NCBI GenBank assembly: GCA_964409335.1
Contig: CAYPCW010000006.1
Location: 6,266-70,265 of the forward strand
Source: JABMOW01 sp964409335
GTDB taxonomy: Bacteria; Fidelibacterota; Marinisomatia; SCGC-AAA003-L08; JACNLC01
Direction of reading: 5' to 3'
DNA length: 64,000 bases
Shown here: positions 1 to 7,185 of the stretch, piece after piece
How the letters are laid out: the number at the start of each line of letters is the position of its first letter
Position numbering within the stretch: position 1 is the stretch's first letter
Program-made: the position numbers and the translations under genes
The notes under the pieces: generated by a model
The model's input: the letters and a program-made list of their open reading frames with translations, nothing else
Databases searched by the model: none
Told to the model about the DNA's origin: nothing

Positions 1-111
1 CATGGATTCACCGTATTTGATGGTGACATGAAGTGTCTCCATAGCGGGATCGGGGATCTCTACCGGTTTATGACGGATAACAGCCTGACTTTTTTGGGGA
101 AAATCTACCAT
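1..111 (-). CDS. pstB: Phosphate ABC transporter ATP-binding protein PstB, N-terminal fragment
   Basis: The first 37 codons of a gene that runs off the left edge. The visible protein starts MVDFPQKSQAV and reaches the first strand of an ABC ATPase (METLHVTIKYGE), before any Walker motif. The identification rests on position: its ATG overlaps the pstA stop codon by 7 nt (ATGGTAG) in a pstS-pstC-pstA series, where pstB is the expected fourth gene. PstB would hydrolyse ATP on the cytoplasmic side to drive phosphate uptake through PstCA. The overlap implies translational coupling. Confidence 0.85.
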   Translation of the reverse strand, partial: MVDFPQKSQAVIRHKPVEIPDPAMETLHVTIKYGESM

Positions 112-986
112 TTGTACTTCCTTTGGAAATAATTTCTGATAATCACAGCGGCGGCATTCATTAGAAGCAAAACGCCCAGCAGGACAATAATTCCTGCCGC
201 AGCCACCGTCTGGAATTCCGCCTGAGGCCGGGATGCCCAGTTGAATATCTGGATGGGGAGCGCCGTAAACGAATCCATGGGTCCTTCGGGGATAAAAGCA
301 ACATACGTGAGGGCACCGATCATGATCAGGGGCGCAGTCTCGCCGATCGCCCTGGACATTGCCAGAATAACGCCTGTTAAAATCCCCGGCGTGGATGCCG
401 GGAGTACATGATGGATAATGGTCTGCCACCGGGTTGCCCCCAGCGCATAGGCTCCGTGCCGCACACTCTGCGGTACCGCCCGAAGCGCCTCCCTCGCAGC
501 CATGATGATCACGGGCAGGATCAGCAGGGACATTGTCAGGCTGCCGGCAAGAACACTTCGACCCAATCCCATAAACCGGACGAATATCGCTAACCCTAAA
601 ATACCATACACGATGGACGGAACCCCCGCCAGGTTTGCAATATTGATCTCGATAAATTTACCCAATATACCTTTTTTTCCGTATTCCTCAAGGTAAATGG
701 CAGATGCCGTACCCAAAGGAACGGAAATGAGAAAGATCAGACTGATAAGCCAAATGCTTCCGTACAGTGCAGATTTTATCCCCGCTTTATCCGGAAATCT
801 TGAGGGAAAATTCTGCAAAAACCCGAGGTTTAATCGCTGGAATCCCTGCAGAGTCACATGGGTAAGCAGAACCAGTAATATAATGACTGATACCCAGGTA
901 ATGGTTAAACTTATGATCCGGAAAATGTTTTCGATCTTCCTGCGCCGCTTCAGTCCTGATGAAAATCCTGAATTATCACCGGTCAT
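105..986 (-). CDS. pstA: Phosphate ABC transporter permease PstA
   Basis: A 293-residue inner-membrane permease, usual length for PstA. It has an N-terminal membrane segment (about residues 22-45), then further hydrophobic segments. The cytoplasmic coupling loop reads EALRAVPQSVRHGAYALGATRWQTI, the EAA-type motif that contacts the ATPase in binding-protein-dependent permeases. With PstC it forms the channel for inorganic phosphate. Its start overlaps the pstC stop by 4 nt (ATGA) and its end overlaps pstB, so the operon is tightly coupled. Family assignment is firm; distinction from PstC rests on order and on the shorter N-terminus. Confidence 0.95.
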   Translation of the reverse strand: MTGDNSGFSSGLKRRRKIENIFRIISLTITWVSVIILLVLLTHVTLQGFQRLNLGFLQNFPSRFPDKAGIKSALYGSIWLISLIFLISVPLGTASAIYLEEYGKKGILGKFIEINIANLAGVPSIVYGILGLAIFVRFMGLGRSVLAGSLTMSLLILPVIIMAAREALRAVPQSVRHGAYALGATRWQTIIHHVLPASTPGILTGVILAMSRAIGETAPLIMIGALTYVAFIPEGPMDSFTALPIQIFNWASRPQAEFQTVAAAGIIVLLGVLLLMNAAAVIIRNYFQRKYKW

Positions 987-1900
987 TCGTACACCTCACG
1001 AAAATGGTGCATGACCCGGTTGGCGATGATGTTCATCAATAAGGTCACGAAAAAGAGCAGCGCACCAACAGCAAATATGGTTTGGTATTCAGTTCCGCCG
1101 GCAGGAGTATCCCCCAAACTAACCTGAACGATATACGCGGTCATGGTCTGGATACTTTCCAGCGGATTGATGGTCAGGTTGGGTGTGGCTCCGGCGGCGA
1201 GTGTTACTGCCATCGTTTCGCCAAATGCCCTGGAGACCGCCAGAATAAAGGACGCCATAATCCCGGAAAATGCACCCGGAATGATCACCTGAGTGATCAC
1301 CTCAAAGGGGGTGGCTCCCAATGCATATCCCCCTTGTTTCAATGTATTCGGAACGGCACGGATTGCGTCATCACATAGAGATGCCACCATGGGCAAAATC
1401 ATGATGCCCACAACGATGGAGGCGCTTAATGCATTGAATACATGGGTGGAGGGAAAGACCTGCCTCAGTAACGGCGAAATAAAGGTGAGGGCAAAGTATC
1501 CATACACGACGGTGGGAATCCCCGCAAGGATCTCCAACACCGGTTTCAGGATTGTACGTGTCCGGTCTTCTGCATACTGGCTGAGATAAACGGCGGTAAG
1601 CACTCCCATGGGGAGCGCAATCAGCGCCGACCCGACCACGATCATCAATGTCCCGGACAACAGGGGTAAAACCCCGAATGATCTGGGCTCAAGAAGCGGC
1701 TCCCACCGGGTGCCGAACAAAAATTTTATAATCGATACTTCTTTAAAAAAACTGACTGATTCAGAAAGTAAAACGATGACGATCCCCGCCGTGGTAACCA
1801 CTGATACCATGGCACACAGTAAAAGGAATCCTGCAATCGCTTTCTCTTTCAAATATACGCGTTTGCCGCCGGCGATGATCGATCTTTCCGTCATTCCCAT
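983..1900 (-). CDS. pstC: Phosphate ABC transporter permease PstC
   Basis: A 305-residue permease with about six membrane segments, the first near residues 20-45. The coupling loop reads DAIRAVPNTLKQGGYALGATPFEVI, the paralogue of the PstA loop. The region with RWEPLLEPRSFGVLPLLSGTL is typical of PstC, which carries a longer periplasmic part before the transport core. It pairs with PstA to form the phosphate channel. The gene begins 11 nt after pstS and overlaps pstA by 4 nt, so pstSCAB is read as one message. Confidence 0.95.
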   Translation of the reverse strand: MGMTERSIIAGGKRVYLKEKAIAGFLLLCAMVSVVTTAGIVIVLLSESVSFFKEVSIIKFLFGTRWEPLLEPRSFGVLPLLSGTLMIVVGSALIALPMGVLTAVYLSQYAEDRTRTILKPVLEILAGIPTVVYGYFALTFISPLLRQVFPSTHVFNALSASIVVGIMILPMVASLCDDAIRAVPNTLKQGGYALGATPFEVITQVIIPGAFSGIMASFILAVSRAFGETMAVTLAAGATPNLTINPLESIQTMTAYIVQVSLGDTPAGGTEYQTIFAVGALLFFVTLLMNIIANRVMHHFREVYE

Positions 1901-1911
1901 ATCAAAACCGG

Positions 1912-2910
1912 TTATTCCGGCAGCAGGTCTTCTATTTTTAATCCCACCGTATTCCGATTACTAAATACCGAACCGGTTATTCCTGATGAGTACCGTTTTA
2001 AACACAGTTGGTAGACAAGCTGGGGTAGCGGAACATACCCCACTTCGCTCACCAGCTCGGGCGCTTTTTCCAGATAGAACCGGACAAACGCATCCACCTG
2101 TGGCTGTTGGACTGATGCGGGATTGACATAAATAAATATAGGTCTGGACAAGGGTTGATAGGTCCCGTTGTTGATGGTGGTCTCTGTCGGTGTCACCGCC
2201 CCTTCTCCGTTGTCAATGGGGACTACCTTCAGCTTATTGGTATTTTCTATGTAATAGGCAAATCCGAAGAATCCCAGTGCGTATTTATCGCCGGCTACGC
2301 CCTGTACTAAAACATTGTCGTCTTCGCTTTTTGAGAAATCCGACCGGCAATATTGTGACTTTCCATTGATGGCTTCGGTAAAGTAATCGAAGGTACCGGA
2401 ATCCGTTCCCGGTCCGAACAAATTGATGGTTTTGGCAGGCCATTCAGGACGGATGTCCTTCCATGTATTTATGGTACTTTCCGGCATCCAGATCCGATGC
2501 AGTTCATCAACGGTCAGATAATCCACCCAGTCATTTTTCCGGCTTACCACGACGGATAATCCATCAAATGCCACCGGAAGTTCGATAAACGCCACGTTAT
2601 TTTCAGATGCTTTGTCGATCTCTTTTTGTTTTATGGGACGGGATGCATCGCAGATATCCGTTTCACCGGCAGCGTACCTTTTGAATCCGCCTCCGGTGCC
2701 TGAAATCCCGACGGTTACCCGAACCCGCGGGTGAACTTTTCCAAATTCTTCTGCGACCGCTTCGGTAATCGGGAAGACCGTACTGGACCCGTCAATGGAT
2801 ACCCCCCCGGTGAGAACACCCGGAACGTGATCCTTTGAACCGGACTTCCCGCATCCAACGATGAGTAACCCCATGGCACAGGTGAAGGCGATGATAGCTT
2901 TGTATTTCAT
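1912..2910 (-). CDS. pstS: Phosphate-binding lipoprotein PstS
   Basis: A 332-residue periplasmic solute-binding protein that delivers inorganic phosphate to PstCA. Residues 1-20 form a lipoprotein signal ending LLIVGC, with Cys20 as the likely lipidated residue, so it is membrane-anchored. The mature start SIDGSSTVFPITEAVAEEF contains the phosphate-binding GSST motif, and SGTGGGFKRYAAGETDI and FGPGTDSGTFDYF are further binding loops of PstS-type proteins. A Shine-Dalgarno GGAG lies 5-6 nt before the ATG. First gene of pstSCAB, preceded by a 240-nt leader with a candidate Pho box. Confidence 0.96.
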   Translation of the reverse strand: MKYKAIIAFTCAMGLLIVGCGKSGSKDHVPGVLTGGVSIDGSSTVFPITEAVAEEFGKVHPRVRVTVGISGTGGGFKRYAAGETDICDASRPIKQKEIDKASENNVAFIELPVAFDGLSVVVSRKNDWVDYLTVDELHRIWMPESTINTWKDIRPEWPAKTINLFGPGTDSGTFDYFTEAINGKSQYCRSDFSKSEDDNVLVQGVAGDKYALGFFGFAYYIENTNKLKVVPIDNGEGAVTPTETTINNGTYQPLSRPIFIYVNPASVQQPQVDAFVRFYLEKAPELVSEVGYVPLPQLVYQLCLKRYSSGITGSVFSNRNTVGLKIEDLLPE

Positions 2911-3135
2911 GTTATCTCCAAAATTATGTTTTCATAGATTAAACCGGATTTCAAAATCGACCTTGTCTTCCGGTTCAATTTGAGTTGTGGTGAATGGAAA
3001 AGAATGACCGCCGGCTTTGAAGATGATGCTTCTGTTTTGGATTTCTGGTTATGTCCGGCAACCGGCCGAAATATTGGGTATTTCATTCATGTCATATCGT
3101 GTTAAAAGTTGAAAACCACCCGGATTTTCAGGCGG
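2911..3135. other. Leader region between pstS and its candidate promoter
   Basis: About 225 bases without a convincing gene. It holds the pstS ribosome binding site near 2917. I see no intrinsic terminator, riboswitch fold or tRNA in it. Confidence 0.5.
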
Positions 3136-3167
3136 ATATTAGGCATTAATTGTTAGGATTTTGTGAG
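3136..3167 (-). promoter_or_regulatory. Candidate Pho box and -10 element upstream of pstS
   Basis: Read on the minus strand, CTCACAA-AATC-CTAACAA (3167 to 3150) is a direct repeat of 7 bp with a 4-bp spacer, the 11-bp period known for PhoB/PhoP operators. Eight bases later comes TAATAT (3141 to 3136), a plausible -10 hexamer. The same geometry occurs before phoB at 61644-61674. It lies about 240 bp upstream of the pstS start, so the transcript would have a long leader. The repeat is seen directly; the role is inferred. Confidence 0.5.
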
Positions 3168-3488
3168 AATCCGGGGAAAAACAGGGCGGTGAAACCTGAT
3201 GAGGTGATCAGACAACAGGCGACGGGAGTGAGAACGCCGGGAAGGGCGCTGTGACGAAGCGGATTGCAGGGACCGGTCTCGTTTTGATTCTACCACCCAT
3301 AATAAAAATCCAACAACTAAACCAATGTTTAAGAAAATTATAGCAATGCCCATCGCCAAAGTTTGAACAATAATGACTAACACAACAAATATACCCCCGA
3401 CTAAGAAGTTTCCGTTATGTGCACCAAAAGATTGAGTTAAGTGGCGGCGCTTTTTGCCGGCTCCTGGGGATACCGATACTCTGACCAA
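3153..3488 (-). CDS. Doubtful small open reading frame with one hydrophobic block
   Basis: An open frame of 111 codons. Residues 27-66 (NFLVGGIFVVLVIIVQT onward) are strongly hydrophobic and could form one long or two short membrane segments; the rest is rich in Arg and Ser and looks like translated non-coding DNA. Its start lies inside the hsdR fragment in another frame and its end overlaps the candidate Pho box of pstS. I do not recognise it. The hydrophobic core may be a remnant of a small membrane protein, but the frame as a whole is probably not a gene. Confidence 0.2.
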   Translation of the reverse strand: MVRVSVSPGAGKKRRHLTQSFGAHNGNFLVGGIFVVLVIIVQTLAMGIAIIFLNIGLVVGFLLWVVESKRDRSLQSASSQRPSRRSHSRRLLSDHLIRFHRPVFPRILTKS

Positions 3489-3555
3489 TGACCTGCCAGC
3501 CCTGCAGGCAGTGTTTTTCCAGAAATGGTTTTTTTACGTCGATGTATTCGGCCAT
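3415..3555 (-). pseudogene. HsdR (type I restriction endonuclease) N-terminal remnant
   Basis: A 46-codon frame beginning MAEYIDVKKPFLEKHCLQGW. Type I restriction R subunits commonly begin with a very similar string (YIDVEKPFLEKL..LGWEVID..GIP), and here GWQVIGQSIGIP follows in register. The frame then drifts (RSRQKAPPL) and stops after 46 codons, against roughly 700-1100 residues in an intact HsdR. The ATG sits 2 nt after the transposase stop, with AAAGGA upstream as a good ribosome binding site. This is the head of a deleted hsdR gene. The similarity is recognised by eye and should be confirmed by search. Confidence 0.65.
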
Positions 3556-3557
3556 TA

Positions 3558-4353
3558 TCAATCCTTTAATTTAGCGGCTTCCCAATTTTGCGGATTGGTT
3601 ACAATGTAATTTCTTATGGTATGATATGATTTCTCGTTTCTGATAATATGGTCGTAAAACCTTGATTGCCATTGGAAATCATAACCCAAACGATGCGCAT
3701 GTTTTGTCACCACGGATTTATATCCGCCAATAATGGATGAAATGGTGTTTTTCCCCTGATTTTGAAATCGTTTTTGACCGATGGTTTCCGGTGGTTTGGA
3801 TGGGTCCAATGGTTTCGACGGGGATTGTTGGGACGGGGATTGTNNNNNNNNNNNNNNNNNNNNNNNNNNNNNNNNNNNNNNNNNNNNNNNNNNNNNNNNN
3901 NNNNNNNNNNNNNNNNNNNNNNNNNNNNNNNNNNNNNNNNNNNGACGGGGATTGTTGGGACGGGGATTGTTGGGACGGGGATTGTAGAGACAAGGCATGC
4001 CTTGTCTCTACGTCACCAACGTCACCAACGTCACCAACGTCACCAACATTGTCAATCGTTTTATCACCATCCGGATTTTTTTCATTCAAAATCAAAATAC
4101 CGTGGATATGATTTGGCATAACGATAAATTCGTCCAATTCAATATTTTTTGCGTGATTTTTTATTTCATACCACAATACATTGGCGATAACGCCAATTTT
4201 TGACAATTGCATGGTCCCGTTTTCAATTTCCCCAAAATAATGTTCGCGGTTCTGCGTGCACAGGGTTATGAAATAGGTCCCCTGCCAACCGTAATCCCAA
4301 GACTGTAAACGGGCAGATGGAACGCGGTATTTATTTTGAAATTTATCTGCCAT
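3558..4353 (-). CDS. REP-associated tyrosine transposase (RAYT, Y1_Tnp family), interrupted by assembly gap
   Basis: A single-strand transposase of the IS200/REP-associated type. The N-terminal part (from ATG at 4353) reads MADKFQNKYRVPSARLQSWD, then TYFITLCTQNR and MPNHIHGI, whose His-Ile-His is the HUH metal-binding pair. After a repeat-rich linker the C-terminal part holds SSIIGGYKSVVTKHAH, with the likely catalytic Tyr, then WQSRFYDHIIRNEKSYH and a normal end (AAKLKD). The linker encodes Val-Gly-Asp repeats and then Gln-Ser-Pro-Ser-Gln repeats, inside which 100 N are placed. Both flanks read the 15-bp unit in the same register, so a whole number of missing units would leave the gene intact; the apparent break comes from the arbitrary gap length. 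An upstream open frame is fused to the hsdS tail. It lies between hsdS and hsdR remnants. Confidence 0.85.
3817..3988. repeat. 15-bp tandem repeat in the transposase gene, spanning the assembly gap
   Basis: Plus-strand unit GACGGGGATTGTTGG. Copies are at 3817-3831, 3832-3843 (cut by the gap), 3944-3958, 3959-3973 and a last diverged copy at 3974-3988. On the coding (minus) strand each unit gives Gln-Ser-Pro-Ser-Gln. The true copy number is unknown because the gap lies inside the array. This is a coding minisatellite, probably variable between strains. Confidence 0.9.
3844..3943. other. Assembly gap of 100 N
   Basis: Exactly 100 ambiguous bases, a conventional scaffold gap of unknown length. 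It falls in the middle of the 15-bp array, which most likely caused the break. Confidence 0.99.
3984..4011. repeat. REP-type perfect 28-bp palindrome inside the transposase gene
   Basis: A perfect 28-bp inverted repeat with arm GTAGAGACAAGGCA and centre at CATG. It carries the GTAGAGAC...GTCTCTAC ends typical of REP hairpins served by RAYT transposases. It lies within the coding sequence, encoding part of VETRHALSLQ, and separates the 9-bp from the 15-bp tandem arrays. Confidence 0.85.
4011..4046. repeat. 9-bp tandem repeat, four copies
   Basis: Four perfect copies of CGTCACCAA on the plus strand; on the coding strand they give Val-Gly-Asp repeats in the transposase linker. The array directly abuts the REP palindrome. 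Confidence 0.95.
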
Positions 4354-4372
4354 TATGTGCCCTTTATATTGG

Positions 4373-4404
4373 TTGCAGAGACGTTTCATGCAATGTCTCT
4401 GCAA
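4373..4404. repeat. REP-type imperfect palindrome between hsdS remnant and transposase start
   Basis: A 32-bp palindrome with perfect 10-bp arms TTGCAGAGAC / GTCTCTGCAA and a near-palindromic centre (one G-U and one mismatch). The GAGAC/GTCTC arms match those of the palindrome at 3984-4011. It lies 20 nt upstream of the transposase ATG and 6 nt after the last recognisable hsdS codon. RAYT genes are usually flanked by such hairpins, which are their substrate. Confidence 0.8.
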
Positions 4405-4410
4405 TATCGA

Positions 4411-4590
4411 AATTTTCTTTTTCCCGCTCAACAAATCCGCCATCAAACCGACTTTTATCTGCTGCATTTTGTAGAGGTAGGTTTGTCCGGCCCGATCTCT
4501 TACACGCGTAGTAATATCATAGAGACCCTCAAGGTTACTCAATTCTTCGTACATATGGAAATCGGAACCATTATAGCACTTCATATTCAC
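4411..4590 (-). pseudogene. HsdS (type I specificity subunit) C-terminal remnant
   Basis: The open frame upstream of the transposase ends with QTYLYKMQQIKVGLMADLL and SGKKKI, which resembles the conserved C-terminus of type I specificity subunits (YL.KLQ.IK.GLM.DLL.GKV.V). The preceding 35 residues are not clearly HsdS-like and no target recognition domain remains. The frame runs without stop into the transposase. Together with the hsdR head on the other side this fits an hsdS-RAYT-hsdR arrangement that has been mostly deleted. Recognition is by eye from a short segment. Confidence 0.5.
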
Positions 4591-4773
4591 AGATCCTACC
4601 TTTATCGGGGTTGATAAAAATAGTTGAGAGAAAAAACAATTTCAAATCAGAGCCGATTTTCAGATTTTACCAAAATTAAATACAGGGGGATATGGATGTC
4701 ACAAAACCATTTATCCTGGTCCGAAAAAACGGTATAACAACCGGCTGAAAATGACGGCGCCTGCCTATAGGGT
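4591..4773. other. Intergenic region downstream of cmoB
   Basis: About 180 bases at the junction between the restriction-modification scar and cmoB. I see no gene and no clear intrinsic terminator for the cmo operon. Confidence 0.5.
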
Positions 4774-5751
4774 TTAAGCAGATGCCTTTGCAATAAAGAT
4801 CGCCCTTCGCGGGGCCGGATAACCTTCGATCGTTTTCTGCGGATCGTCAGGGGACAAAAAGTCTGTGAGGGATTCAAAAGTCATCCAGTCGGTTGCACGC
4901 TGCTCTTCTGGTGAGGTTTGATTTAAATTCACCAGTTGAATCGCCTTGAACCCCGATCGCTTCAGCATGGTCTCCAATAATAACACAGATGGAATAAACC
5001 AAACATTCCTCATTTTAGCATACCTGTTTTCCGGGATCAGTACGGATTCCCTGTCACCTTCAATCACCAATGTCTCAAGGATGAGCTCTCCACCCGCCGT
5101 AATTGCAGAGTGGAGTTGATGCAGGTGGTCAAAGGGTGATTTTACATGGTAGAGCACACCCATGGAAAATACCGTATCGAATGCCGGACTGTGATGTGGG
5201 AATTCCTCCAGCGCCAACGGCAGCACAAACACCGGTTCAGCAGGAAGATACGTCCTGATCGCCTCAAATTGAATCATATAAAGGCGGTATGGCTCAATCC
5301 CAATGACGAGCGCAGCGCCTTCACCGCGGACGCGCCAGCAGTGATACCCATTGCCGGTTCCCACATCAAGAACCCGTTTTCCCCTCAAGGGTGAAATATG
5401 AGATATAAGCCGGTTCCACTTAAAATCTGAACGCCACTCGCTGTTGATCGCAATACTGAAAACATTAAATGGACCCTTCCGCCAGGGATGTAACCGGCGA
5501 AGACCGGTCTCCAGTTGGAGGCGTTGTTCATCTGATATATCTGATTCCGCACCAATCGTTATGACGTCTTTGTCCAGATAAACCTCATTTGGGGATATTT
5601 CCGGTAATGATTTCAGGATGGACAGCCAATTTTCTTTTTCGCCATGGTCAAATTGGGCTTCCGAGTGTTCAAGCCGTGAGTTTAAGGTGTCAAGCTGAGG
5701 TTTAAAGCGAGTCTGCGACAACAGATCGAAGAGGTTGGAATATGAGCTCAT
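4774..5751 (-). CDS. cmoB: tRNA U34 carboxymethyltransferase CmoB
   Basis: A 325-residue SAM-superfamily enzyme that transfers the carboxymethyl group of carboxy-SAM to 5-hydroxyuridine at tRNA position 34, giving the cmo5U wobble base. Family signatures include LHPWRKGPFNVFSIAINSEWRSDFKW in the N-terminal half, the nucleotide-binding GKRVLDVGTGNGYHCWRV, and GIEPYRLYMIQF. The start chosen is the ATG at 5751, which overlaps the cmoA stop as ATGA; an upstream in-frame start (33 nt earlier) would add 11 unlikely residues. It follows cmoA, its carboxy-SAM supplier. CmoB is best known from Gammaproteobacteria, so its presence here hints at transfer. Confidence 0.93.
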   Translation of the reverse strand: MSSYSNLFDLLSQTRFKPQLDTLNSRLEHSEAQFDHGEKENWLSILKSLPEISPNEVYLDKDVITIGAESDISDEQRLQLETGLRRLHPWRKGPFNVFSIAINSEWRSDFKWNRLISHISPLRGKRVLDVGTGNGYHCWRVRGEGAALVIGIEPYRLYMIQFEAIRTYLPAEPVFVLPLALEEFPHHSPAFDTVFSMGVLYHVKSPFDHLHQLHSAITAGGELILETLVIEGDRESVLIPENRYAKMRNVWFIPSVLLLETMLKRSGFKAIQLVNLNQTSPEEQRATDWMTFESLTDFLSPDDPQKTIEGYPAPRRAIFIAKASA

Positions 5752-6470
5752 TTTTCTGCAAAAACTGAGATGAAATTGAAGCATTTAAACCAGACCCTGG
5801 GAGTATGAAAGCCGACATCCTGCATGCGGTGGATATGAGCCTGGATGGATTCCGGGATAAGAATGTTTTCAAGTGCGGTTCGTTTTTGACTGATCTCCAG
5901 ATCGCTGTATCCGTTGTGCCGCTTAAAATCCATATGATGGGTCACATGAAAATCCTCCTCACCGGCATCGTCATGTGCAATTTTTTCTGATAGGATCAAT
6001 ATCCCGCCGGGATTCAATCCGTGGTAGATATTTCTGATGAGACGGGAGCGTTCCTTCGGATCGATGAACTGGAGCGTAAAATTCAGGGCAACCACACTGG
6101 CATTGGATATGAGCACGCAGCACACATCTTCCTCGATGACTTCCACGGGGATATGGTAATTTTTCTGGCTGAGCATTTTACGAAGTTTATTGATCATCGC
6201 CGGGGCGTTATCAACGGCAAAGATATGGCAGTCATCTATGGAGATATCCTTCAGCATCGCCATTGTTACGGCGCCCAGGGAACACCCCAGGTCGTAACAA
6301 TGCGTCCCCGGTTTGGTGTATTTTCCCGCATACATTCCGATCATGGAAACGATGAGATCATATCCCGGCACGGACCGCTGTATCATGTCCGGGAATACCT
6401 TCGTAACGGATTCATCGAAAACAAATTCGGTGACGGATGTTATGGGTTTGGAAAAAATCCTATCTTTCAT
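5748..6470 (-). CDS. cmoA: Carboxy-S-adenosyl-L-methionine synthase CmoA
   Basis: Makes carboxy-SAM from SAM and prephenate for CmoB. It contains DMIQRSVPGYD, the Rossmann motif YDLGCSLGAVTMAML, NFTLQFIDP, and HMDFKRHNGYSDLEISQKR, all near-identical to the known family. Possible starts are GTG at 6485, ATG at 6473 and ATG at 6470. I prefer 6470, because AGGA lies 5 nt before it and the resulting N-terminus (MKDRIFSKPI) matches the family. The gene overlaps the acetyltransferase upstream by 11 nt and cmoB by 4 nt, so the three are one transcription unit. Confidence 0.94.
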   Translation of the reverse strand: MKDRIFSKPITSVTEFVFDESVTKVFPDMIQRSVPGYDLIVSMIGMYAGKYTKPGTHCYDLGCSLGAVTMAMLKDISIDDCHIFAVDNAPAMINKLRKMLSQKNYHIPVEVIEEDVCCVLISNASVVALNFTLQFIDPKERSRLIRNIYHGLNPGGILILSEKIAHDDAGEEDFHVTHHMDFKRHNGYSDLEISQKRTALENILIPESIQAHIHRMQDVGFHTPRVWFKCFNFISVFAEK

Positions 6471-7089
6471 CATGGTCCTGTACACACCTGAACTCCGGTT
6501 TGACCGGATATTCAGAGGGATAATAAATTTGATTGAATTGGGGATATAGCATACTCATGATCGTGATGGAAATAAATTGATTTTCGAAAAACCGGGCATC
6601 TCTGAGTTCTCCCTCCTTTACAAATCCCGCATTTGTGTAACATTTGATCGCCGTTTCATTGGTGGAAAAAACGTTCAGCGCTAAGCGGTGGATAGGAAAA
6701 TTTTCGAAGGCAAACCGGGTCAATGCCCGCACCAGAGCCAGTCCGTATCCCCGTCCTCTGTATTCACCGGGTCCGATCAGTATTCTGCCAAGAACGGCTG
6801 ACCGCTGTTGAACATCTATCCCCAAAATCTCGCCATGTCCGATCGGTATATCGGTTCCCCGTAAAACAACCTTCAGGATGACCGTGGACCCGGCTGCCGC
6901 GGAATGTCCGGTAAGGTGGGCGATGATCTGTGCTTCAGTGAAGGGGAATGAATAGCCGGGACCCGCCCATTGCAGGAGAAATTTCGATGAGGGAATCCAT
7001 TGCATCAGCCGCGGAATGTCAGAGACCGTAAACGGTTTCAATTCCACATCTGAATTCTGCGTGATTTCACCCTGTAACATTGTAACCAT
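6460..7089 (-). CDS. GNAT-family N-acetyltransferase (RimJ/RimL-like)
   Basis: A 209-residue cytoplasmic acetyltransferase. The acetyl-CoA loop is visible as IGPGEYRGRGYGLALVRALTRFAFE, followed by HRLALNVFSTNETAIKCYTNAGFVKEGELRDARFF, the usual last strands of RimJ/L-type GNAT proteins. The substrate cannot be told; protein N-termini, amino acids or antibiotics are all possible. It is the first gene of a unit with cmoA and cmoB and overlaps cmoA. I see no strong ribosome binding site before the ATG at 7089, and a second ATG lies 9 nt inside. Confidence 0.85.
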   Translation of the reverse strand: MVTMLQGEITQNSDVELKPFTVSDIPRLMQWIPSSKFLLQWAGPGYSFPFTEAQIIAHLTGHSAAAGSTVILKVVLRGTDIPIGHGEILGIDVQQRSAVLGRILIGPGEYRGRGYGLALVRALTRFAFENFPIHRLALNVFSTNETAIKCYTNAGFVKEGELRDARFFENQFISITIMSMLYPQFNQIYYPSEYPVKPEFRCVQDHDER

Positions 7090-7185
7090 CGGAAAGGATC
7101 ATATCGTTTGGTGTAAGCGGCTTTGACCCTGCGGCAATGCGTGAAATTTATAACGAGCAGTGGAGAACATATGTATGGGATAATA

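Noticed and set aside
3080..3110. TCATTCATGTCAT as an E. coli-like Pho box upstream of pstS
   Set aside because: The repeat period is wrong and it does not match the site found before phoB; the CTCACAA/CTAACAA pair does.
3817..4046. Tandem repeats as a CRISPR array
   Set aside because: Units of 9 and 15 bp with no spacers, in frame within a transposase gene.
4647..4877. 76-codon minus-strand frame at the cmoB 3' end
   Set aside because: Overlaps the end of cmoB in another frame and lacks any protein signature.
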